Shown piece after piece: positions 15,160-20,184 of a stretch of 20,184 nt of DNA (the stretch's first letter is position 1; each line of letters starts with the position of its first letter). The stretch is from an uncultured Alistipes sp. (GTDB lineage Bacteria; Bacteroidota; Bacteroidia; Bacteroidales; Rikenellaceae): NCBI GenBank assembly GCA_934754975.1, contig CAKVKI010000019.1, forward strand, positions 1 to 20,184, written 5' to 3'. Below the pieces are notes generated by a model. That model saw only the letters and a list, made by a program, of their open reading frames with translations. It was not told the origin of the DNA and made no database searches. A program made the translations under genes and the position numbers.

Positions 15160-16035
15160 TTATTTGTCGATTCCCTGCAGCCAGTCGAGCGCGGCCTGCT
15201 GCCACTGCTCCCTGTATTTGAAATTCTTGCGGATGCCCCAGCCGTGGCCGCCCGTCGGGTAGATGTGCATGGACGCCTTTACGCCGTTGTCCTTCAGTGC
15301 GTTGTAGTATAGCGTGCTGTTTACTGCCGGGACTACGCGGTCGTCGTCCGAAAGCAGCAGCAGGGTGGGCGGGGTCTCTTTGGTCACGCGGTTCTGGAGC
15401 GAGTACCAGGTGTCGGTCTCCGCACTGCGCTTGTCGCCCAGCAGGGCGTTGAACGACCCTTGGTGCGCCTTGCCTTTTTCGGCCGTGATGACCGGGTAGA
15501 AGAGGATCGAGAAGGCGGGTTTGGTGCGGGCGAGCGTCGAAGCCGAAGCGGCGAGATGACCGCCTGCCGAGCTGCCCACGATGCCGACCCTGTCGGCGGT
15601 GAAGCCCGTGGCTCCCGCTTCGAGTCCCATCATGATGCGAAGGGCCTGCTCGACGTCCTCCAGCGGCACTTCGGGGTGGCCGTTGGGCATGCGGTATTTG
15701 AGTACGGCGGCCGTGATGCCGTGTTCGGCGAACCACTGGGCCATTTCGTAACCTTCGTAATCTATGCACAACTTCACATAACCGCCGCCCGGGCAGATTA
15801 CGACGGCCTGTCCCGTGGCCTTCTCCGGAGCGGCCGGGAAGATGTAGAGTGTAGCTTCCGAAACGTCGGTGAGGCGGTTCTTTTCGGGTTCGCGTTCGGG
15901 CGTGGCGATGCCGTTGCTGTGGGGCGCAGTCTTATTGTCCCAGATTTTCAGCGTGCGGGCCTGTCCGTAATCTTGTGCCGCGGCGGTGCCTGCCATAAGC
16001 AGAAGTGCTGTCAAAGTCGTTGCGATTCGTTTCAT
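15160..16035 (-). CDS. Secreted alpha/beta-hydrolase (esterase/lipase family)
   Basis: This 291-residue protein has a signal peptide (KR, hydrophobic core, AAAQ near 21), so it acts in the periplasm or outside. The fold is alpha/beta-hydrolase. CPGGGY (81-86) is the oxyanion-hole motif, GSSAGG (154-159) carries the nucleophile S156, SDDDRVVP (229-236) holds the acidic residue and GGHGW (262-266) the catalytic histidine. Close relatives in gut Bacteroidota are often named acetyl-xylan esterase or endo-xylanase-like, and a carbohydrate-ester substrate is plausible, but no polysaccharide-use genes are nearby. It follows leuS by 22 bp and ends at a strong terminator, so it is probably on the leuS transcript. 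Confidence 0.88.
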   Translation of the reverse strand: MKRIATTLTALLLMAGTAAAQDYGQARTLKIWDNKTAPHSNGIATPEREPEKNRLTDVSEATLYIFPAAPEKATGQAVVICPGGGYVKLCIDYEGYEMAQWFAEHGITAAVLKYRMPNGHPEVPLEDVEQALRIMMGLEAGATGFTADRVGIVGSSAGGHLAASASTLARTKPAFSILFYPVITAEKGKAHQGSFNALLGDKRSAETDTWYSLQNRVTKETPPTLLLLSDDDRVVPAVNSTLYYNALKDNGVKASMHIYPTGGHGWGIRKNFKYREQWQQAALDWLQGIDK

Positions 16036-16057
16036 GGGCGCGTTGTTTTGGTGCGGA

Positions 16058-18814
16058 TCAGATGACGATGTTGATGATCTTGCCCGGCACGACGATGACC
16101 TTTTTCGGGGTTTTGCCTTCGAGCCATTTCTGCGCTTCGGGCAGCGTCACGACGTCGGCCTGCATCTGGGCGGGCGTCAGCGACGTGGCGTACTCTTTCT
16201 TGAAGCGGAGTTTGCCGTTGATCGAAACCGGGTACTCGAATGCGCTCTGCGCGAGGTGCTTCTCGTCGTAAACCGGATAGTCGGCCGTGCAGACAGAGGT
16301 GGTGTGTCCCAGCGCCGCCCAAAGCTCCTCGGCGATATGGGGCGCGAAGGGGGCGAGCAGGACGGTCAGCGGCTCGATGATCTCGCGTTTGTTGCACTCG
16401 CCTAGTTCGTTGAGGCAGATCATGAATGCCGAGACCGAGGTGTTGAACGAGAAATTTTCGATGTCCTCGCTTACCTTCTTGATCGTCTTGTGCAGCGTGC
16501 GCAGCTCCTTTTCGTCGGCCTTCTCGTCGGTGACGACCAGCTTGCCGTCGCGGTCGTAGAACAGCCGCCAGAAACGGCGCAGGAACTTGTAGACGCCGTC
16601 GATGCCGTTGGTGTCCCACGGCTTGGATTGTTCGAGCGGGCCGAGGAACATCTCGTACATGCGCAGCGTGTCCGCGCCGTAATTGTCGACGATGTAGTCG
16701 GGATTCACGACGTTGTAGAACGACTTGGACATCTTCTCGACGGCCCAGCCGCAGACGTACCTGCCGTCTTCGAGGATGAATTCCGCGTTCTTGTATTCGG
16801 GCATCCAGGCGCGGAAGGCGTCGATGTCGAGGATGTCGTTGCGGACGATATTCACGTCGACGTAGAGCGCCTGCGTCTGGTATTGCTCCTTGAGTCCCAG
16901 CGAAACGAACTTGTCGGTGCCGACGATGCGGTATACGAAGTTCGAGCGGCCCTGGATCATGCCCTGATTGACGAGCTTCTTGAACGGCTCCTCTTCGCAT
17001 ACGACGCCGAGGTCGTAGAGGAACATGTTCCAGAAACGCGAATACATGAGGTGTCCCGTGGCGTGTTCGATGCCGCCGACGTAGAGGTCCACGTTGCGCC
17101 AGTATTCGTCGGCTTCCCGGCCCACGAGCGCCTGGTCGTTGTGCGGGTCCATGTAGCGGAGGTAGTAGGCCGACGATCCGGCGAATCCGGGCATGGTCGA
17201 AAGTTCGTAGGGCCAGCCTTCCGGCGTCGCCCACTCCCTGGCGCGGGCCAGCGGCGGTTCGCCCTGCTCCGTGGGGCCGAAATCGGCGATGGGCGGCAGT
17301 TCGAGCGGCAGTTTGTCCTCGGCGAGCGGATAGGCGATGTCGTCCTTGTAGTAGATCGGGAACGGTTCGCCCCAATAACGCTGGCGCGAGAAGATGGCGT
17401 CGCGCAGGCGGTAGTTGATGCGCTTGCGGCCCAATCCGCGCCGTTCGATTTCGTCGAACATAAGGCCGATCGCCTCTTTTACATCCTTGCCGTTGAGGAA
17501 ATCCGAGTTGATTACTTTGCCCGATTTGGCGTCGTACGACTCCTGCGAAATGTCGCCGCCCTCGACTACCGGAACGATCTCCAACCCGAAGTGGCGGGCG
17601 AAGGCGTAGTCGCGCGAGTCGTGCGCCGGAACGGCCATGATGGCGCCCGTGCCGTAGCCTGCCAGCACGTAGTCCGAAATGTAGATCGGAATGGCTTTGC
17701 CGGTGAGTGGATTGATGGCGTAAGAACCTGTGGCTACTCCGCTTACGCGTTTCGTCTCGGCGATGCGTTCGCGTTCCGAACGCTTCTTGGCCTGACAGAT
17801 GTACTCCTCGACGGCGGCCCGGTTTGCGGGTGTGGTCAGGCTGCCGACCCACTCGTGTTCGGGGGCGATGACCATGAAGGTGACGCCGAAGATCGTGTCG
17901 GGGCGGGTGGTGAATATTTCGAGTTTCTTGTCCGAATCCTTGACGTCGAAGAAGACCTGCGCGCCTTCCGAGCGGCCGATCCAGTTGCGCTGGATCTCCT
18001 TCAGGGAGTCGCTCCAGGCGAGGTTGTCCAGTCCGTCGAGCATCCGCTGGGCGTAGGCCGTCACGCGCAGAAGCCACTGCTTCATGCGCTTCTGCTCGAC
18101 CGGATAGCCGCCGCGGACCGAAAGCCCGTCGTGTACTTCGTCGTTGGCCAGCACGGTTCCCAGCTTCGCACACCAGTTTACCATCGTATCCGCACGGAAC
18201 GCAAGGCGGTAGTTTTGCAGCGTCTGCTCCTTTTGGGCTTCCGACATGGCGCGCCACTCTTTGGCCGTGAAGTGCAGTTCCTGCGTGCAGGCGGCGTTCA
18301 GCCCTTCGGTGCCGTTCTGCCCGAAGGCCGCGGTCAGCTCTTCGATCGGGCGGGCTTGCTGCCTGTCGTTGCAGTAGTAGGAGCCGAACATCTTGAGGAA
18401 GGCCCACTGCGTCCATTTGTAGTAGCCCGGATCGCAGGTGCGGACTTCGCGGTCCCAGTCGAACGAGAAACCGATTTTGTCCAGCTGTTCGCGGTAGCGG
18501 GCGATGTTCTGCTCGGTGGTGACGGCCGGGTGCTGGCCCGTCTGGATGGCGTACTGTTCGGCCGGCAGGCCGAAGGCGTCGTAACCCATCGGATGCAGGA
18601 CGTTGAAGCCCTTCTGGCGCTTGTAGCGCGAGTAGATGTCCGAGGCGATGTAGCCCAGCGGGTGTCCCACATGCAGGCCGGCGCCCGACGGATAGGGAAA
18701 CATGTCCAATACGTAAAATTTGGGCCGCGACGGATCGGTCTCGACCTTGTAGGTTTTATCCTCTTGCCAGCGGCGCTGCCACCGGGACTCGATCTCCTTG
18801 AAATTGTACTCCAT
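16058..18814 (-). CDS. leuS: Leucyl-tRNA synthetase
   Basis: This 918-residue class I aminoacyl-tRNA synthetase charges tRNA-Leu. The HIGH-type motif HVGH is at 48-51, right after [15 protein letters not shown] is at 694-698. The inserted editing domain CP1 is present, with TTRPDTIFG near 302-310 (threonine-rich pocket) and [10 protein letters not shown], whose aspartate binds the amino group of mischarged amino acids; editing is therefore expected to work. The C-terminal tRNA-binding extension ends [12 protein letters not shown]. It is somewhat longer than the E. coli enzyme (860), as usual in Bacteroidota. A promoter lies upstream and the secreted hydrolase gene follows. Confidence 0.98.
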   Translation of the reverse strand: MEYNFKEIESRWQRRWQEDKTYKVETDPSRPKFYVLDMFPYPSGAGLHVGHPLGYIASDIYSRYKRQKGFNVLHPMGYDAFGLPAEQYAIQTGQHPAVTTEQNIARYREQLDKIGFSFDWDREVRTCDPGYYKWTQWAFLKMFGSYYCNDRQQARPIEELTAAFGQNGTEGLNAACTQELHFTAKEWRAMSEAQKEQTLQNYRLAFRADTMVNWCAKLGTVLANDEVHDGLSVRGGYPVEQKRMKQWLLRVTAYAQRMLDGLDNLAWSDSLKEIQRNWIGRSEGAQVFFDVKDSDKKLEIFTTRPDTIFGVTFMVIAPEHEWVGSLTTPANRAAVEEYICQAKKRSERERIAETKRVSGVATGSYAINPLTGKAIPIYISDYVLAGYGTGAIMAVPAHDSRDYAFARHFGLEIVPVVEGGDISQESYDAKSGKVINSDFLNGKDVKEAIGLMFDEIERRGLGRKRINYRLRDAIFSRQRYWGEPFPIYYKDDIAYPLAEDKLPLELPPIADFGPTEQGEPPLARAREWATPEGWPYELSTMPGFAGSSAYYLRYMDPHNDQALVGREADEYWRNVDLYVGGIEHATGHLMYSRFWNMFLYDLGVVCEEEPFKKLVNQGMIQGRSNFVYRIVGTDKFVSLGLKEQYQTQALYVDVNIVRNDILDIDAFRAWMPEYKNAEFILEDGRYVCGWAVEKMSKSFYNVVNPDYIVDNYGADTLRMYEMFLGPLEQSKPWDTNGIDGVYKFLRRFWRLFYDRDGKLVVTDEKADEKELRTLHKTIKKVSEDIENFSFNTSVSAFMICLNELGECNKREIIEPLTVLLAPFAPHIAEELWAALGHTTSVCTADYPVYDEKHLAQSAFEYPVSINGKLRFKKEYATSLTPAQMQADVVTLPEAQKWLEGKTPKKVIVVPGKIINIVI

Positions 18815-18857
18815 ATATAGCTCGGTTCTGATTTGTCGCTTTGTTGCGGATTTCCCG

Positions 18858-18891
18858 CAAAGATAGGAAAAAATGTTTTACAGGGTACAAA
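18858..18891 (-). promoter_or_regulatory. Promoter for leuS
   Basis: On the minus strand TTTG (18888-18891) precedes TATCTTTG (18858-18865) by 22 bases; the -7 element matches TAnnTTTG exactly. The start codon is 43 bases downstream of the -7 element. No T-box or other leader riboswitch fits in this short leader. Confidence 0.65.
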
Positions 18892-18899
18892 ACGATCTG

Positions 18900-18931
18900 A
18901 AAAAAGGCGATCCCCGAAGGACCGCCTTTTT
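18900..18931 (-). terminator. Intrinsic terminator after the lipoprotein gene
   Basis: AAAAAGGCG and CGCCTTTTT arms pair, with an inner TCC/GGA stem and one mismatch, and T runs are present on both strands. It lies about 90 bases after the lipoprotein stop and directly before the leuS promoter, isolating the two units. Confidence 0.8.
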
Positions 18932-19018
18932 GCGCAGCGGCGGATGCGGATTTCCGCAGCCGTTTGACCGGGCGCGGGTGCGCCGGTGTCGTGTAGCGCC
19001 GGTTGTTTTGCGGGTTGT

Positions 19019-19561
19019 CTAATTTATCAGGATGCTCGTCACCCTGGCGCCGGGCTCGAAGTCCCGGGCGGTGATTTGCGGGGTGGCGCCGTCGGCGTAT
19101 GCTTTTTCCAGTTTTTCCCTGCCTTGCCTGTTGAGTTCCGAGGCCCTGTAAACCATGCCGTTGAGCGTAATGACGAGTTGTCCGTCGTTGTCCGTCTGGG
19201 AGATGCCGCCGCTTTTGAAAAGCTGTTTTACCTCTGTTCCCGGCGCGATTCCTTCCATCGATCCGACTCCCGTTCCGAGGATTTCTATCGATTCGATTTC
19301 GTCGCCGTATGTGCGGACCTCCATAACCGGCGCTCCGGCCAGCGTGAAGTGCAGTGCGGTATAGCCTTCGGGAGTTTGTTCGGCCGTAAATGCGTCGTAA
19401 AGCCCCGGGTGCGACGGCGGAATCTGCGCGGCGGGCATGGTGAGCAGGATGGGGCCGACGCCGAGCGGATTTGCCGTGAACAGGGGCTGCCGTGCGCCGC
19501 TGCAGGCTGTGATGCACAGCATTGCAAATGCAGGCGCAAATGTCGTAAAAAATCGTTTCAT
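19019..19561 (-). CDS. Predicted lipoprotein of unknown function
   Basis: This 180-residue protein opens with a lipoprotein signal: MKRF, a hydrophobic stretch, and the lipobox ITAC with the lipidated cysteine C20. The mature part has no motif I recognise with confidence. It begins NPLGVGPILL, and centres on alternating strand-like segments (GAPVMEVRTYGDEIESIEILG), a GT-containing turn and QLVITLNGMVYRAS. The overall pattern faintly recalls the E. coli YfeY (DUF1131) lipoproteins, a guess that needs a profile search. It is monocistronic, with its own -7 element upstream and a terminator downstream. Location is probably the periplasmic side of the inner or outer membrane. Confidence 0.75.
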   Translation of the reverse strand: MKRFFTTFAPAFAMLCITACSGARQPLFTANPLGVGPILLTMPAAQIPPSHPGLYDAFTAEQTPEGYTALHFTLAGAPVMEVRTYGDEIESIEILGTGVGSMEGIAPGTEVKQLFKSGGISQTDNDGQLVITLNGMVYRASELNRQGREKLEKAYADGATPQITARDFEPGARVTSILIN

Positions 19562-19580
19562 GCTTCGTTCGAAATTTTTG

Positions 19581-19588
19581 CAAATATA
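19581..19588 (-). promoter_or_regulatory. -7 promoter element for the lipoprotein gene
   Basis: The minus strand reads TATATTTG, matching TAnnTTTG, 19 bases before the start codon at 19561. The leader is short and AT-rich. No clear -33 element is seen. Confidence 0.6.
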
Positions 19589-19693
19589 ACAAAATTAGTG
19601 AGATACCGGATTTTTCCCGGCTGGGATGCGTTCGGTAGGGAATGAATATAAACAGATGATAAATAGCATATTGTCGATTTGTATATAAGGTAA

Positions 19694-19790
19694 ATGTTAT
19701 AACATGTGCAATTCTATCAGCAAAAAGAATTACAAAACGGCGGAAATGCCCGAAAACAGCGAAAAAAGATGCGTATATATATTGTAATTC
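19694..19790. promoter_or_regulatory. AT-rich upstream region of rpsL with palindrome and long inverted repeat
   Basis: The gap between the lipoprotein gene and rpsL (19562-19867) holds no gene and is strikingly AT-rich compared with the rest of the window. It contains a perfect 12-bp palindrome ATGTTATAACAT (19694-19705). A 9-bp inverted repeat has arms GAATTACAA (19727-19735) and TTGTAATTC (19782-19790), and its right arm overlaps the -33 position of the rpsL promoter. Both could be protein-binding sites or UP-element-like sequence; function is not shown. Confidence 0.4.
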
Positions 19791-19810
19791 CGAAAAATTG
19801 CGTACCTTTG
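19782..19810 (+). promoter_or_regulatory. Promoter for rpsL
   Basis: TTG (19782-19784), 18 bases, then TACCTTTG (19803-19810), an exact TAnnTTTG -7 element. The expected start of transcription is around 19816-19818, giving a leader of about 50 bases before rpsL. Confidence 0.75.
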
Positions 19811-19812
19811 CA

Positions 19813-19830
19813 GTCCATTTTGGACAATGG
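19813..19830 (+). other. Short rpsL leader hairpins, mutually exclusive
   Basis: GTCCA-TTT-TGGAC (19813-19825) and CCATT-TTGGAC-AATGG (19815-19830) are both perfect 5-bp inverted repeats that share bases and cannot form together. They stand at the start of the probable transcript. This may be a 5' stabilising stem or part of ribosomal-protein feedback control, but such short stems can arise by chance. Confidence 0.35.
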
Positions 19831-19867
19831 AGATAGAATTTTTAACAATTAAAGGACAGTTTAAGAA

Positions 19868-20184
19868 ATGCCAACTATTCAACAGTTAGTGAGAAACGGT
19901 CGGGTTCGCATGGAGGATAAGAGCAAATCTCCGGCACTCGCCGCGTGTCCCCAGCGCCGAGGCGTATGTACCCGTGTGTACACCACGACCCCGAAAAAGC
20001 CTAACTCGGCTATGCGTAAGGTAGCACGTGTAAGATTGACCAACGGCAAGGAGGTCAACGCCTATATCCCCGGAGAAGGCCACAACTTGCAGGAACACTC
20101 CATCGTACTCGTCCGCGGCGGTCGTGTGAAGGACCTCCCCGGTGTACGTTATCACCTGGTGCGCGGTGCGCTCGACTCGGCAGG
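19868..20184 (+). CDS. rpsL: Ribosomal protein S12 (3' end cut by the window)
   Basis: The first 105 codons of S12 are present: [12 protein letters not shown], then [26 protein letters not shown] and [17 protein letters not shown]12 shapes the decoding centre of the 30S subunit. The lysines where streptomycin-resistance mutations usually fall (K43 in TPKKPNSA and K88 in GRVKDLPG) are wild type, so no ribosomal streptomycin resistance is expected from this gene. It normally heads the str operon with rpsG and fusA, which would lie beyond the window. A weak Shine-Dalgarno-like AAAGGA lies 11 bases before the start codon. Confidence 0.98.
   Translation, partial: MPTIQQLVRNGRVRMEDKSKSPALAACPQRRGVCTRVYTTTPKKPNSAMRKVARVRLTNGKEVNAYIPGEGHNLQEHSIVLVRGGRVKDLPGVRYHLVRGALDSA

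Noticed and set aside
16490..18820. A very long open frame on the plus strand opposite leuS
   Set aside because: It mirrors the codon structure of leuS in a GC-rich genome and its translation has no recognisable family motif; leuS is complete and certain on the minus strand.

Overview
The window reads as a chromosomal core-gene region from a GC-rich member of the Bacteroidota, most likely Alistipes or another Rikenellaceae. This is an inference from three things. Several promoters match the Bacteroidota -7 element TAnnTTTG (TATCTTTG, TATATTTG, TACCTTTG, TAAATTTG). The arginine genes are of the Bacteroides type, including a carbamoyltransferase that closely resembles the N-succinylornithine enzyme. 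The start sites are A-rich rather than strongly Shine-Dalgarno. I see no insertion sequence, prophage, CRISPR array, tRNA or rRNA.

Positions 1-9080 (all minus strand) form one long gene train. Read in the direction of transcription it is: RelA/SpoT-family protein (9080-6882), GNAT acyltransferase (6849-6229), argG, argC, argD, argF', argB, and a partial M20 deacylase (argE-like, running off the left edge). Most gaps are tiny or negative. The two larger gaps (argC-argD and argD-argF') each hold a copy of the same palindromic, non-coding repeat. Together the genes cover all steps from glutamate acylation to argininosuccinate except argH, which is not here. The RSH protein keeps its synthetase motifs but has lost residues of the ppGpp hydrolase motif.

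Positions 9081-9161 are a compact divergent promoter region serving the RSH/arg train (minus) and a hemolysin III/TrhA membrane protein (plus, 9162-9818), which is followed by a strong intrinsic terminator. Positions 9919-15042 are a second minus-strand train: prfA (RF1), a short MGMT/ATL-like protein, a secreted protein with TonB-type motifs, xseA, xseB, a GNAT protein and a methyltransferase with an N-terminal Cys4 cluster. Positions 15160-18814 hold leuS followed by a secreted alpha/beta-hydrolase, closed by an intrinsic terminator. A small lipoprotein gene (19019-19561, minus) has its own promoter and terminator. The right edge holds the start of rpsL (plus, 19868 onwards), with a promoter, a short structured leader and inverted repeats upstream.

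Most of the window is ordinary housekeeping sequence. The points most worth following are the Cys-rich GNAT next to argG (candidate first enzyme of arginine synthesis), the residue at the specificity position of ArgF', the RSH-arg linkage with a degenerate hydrolase site, the paired intergenic repeats, and the ATL-like protein that keeps an alkyl-acceptor cysteine.
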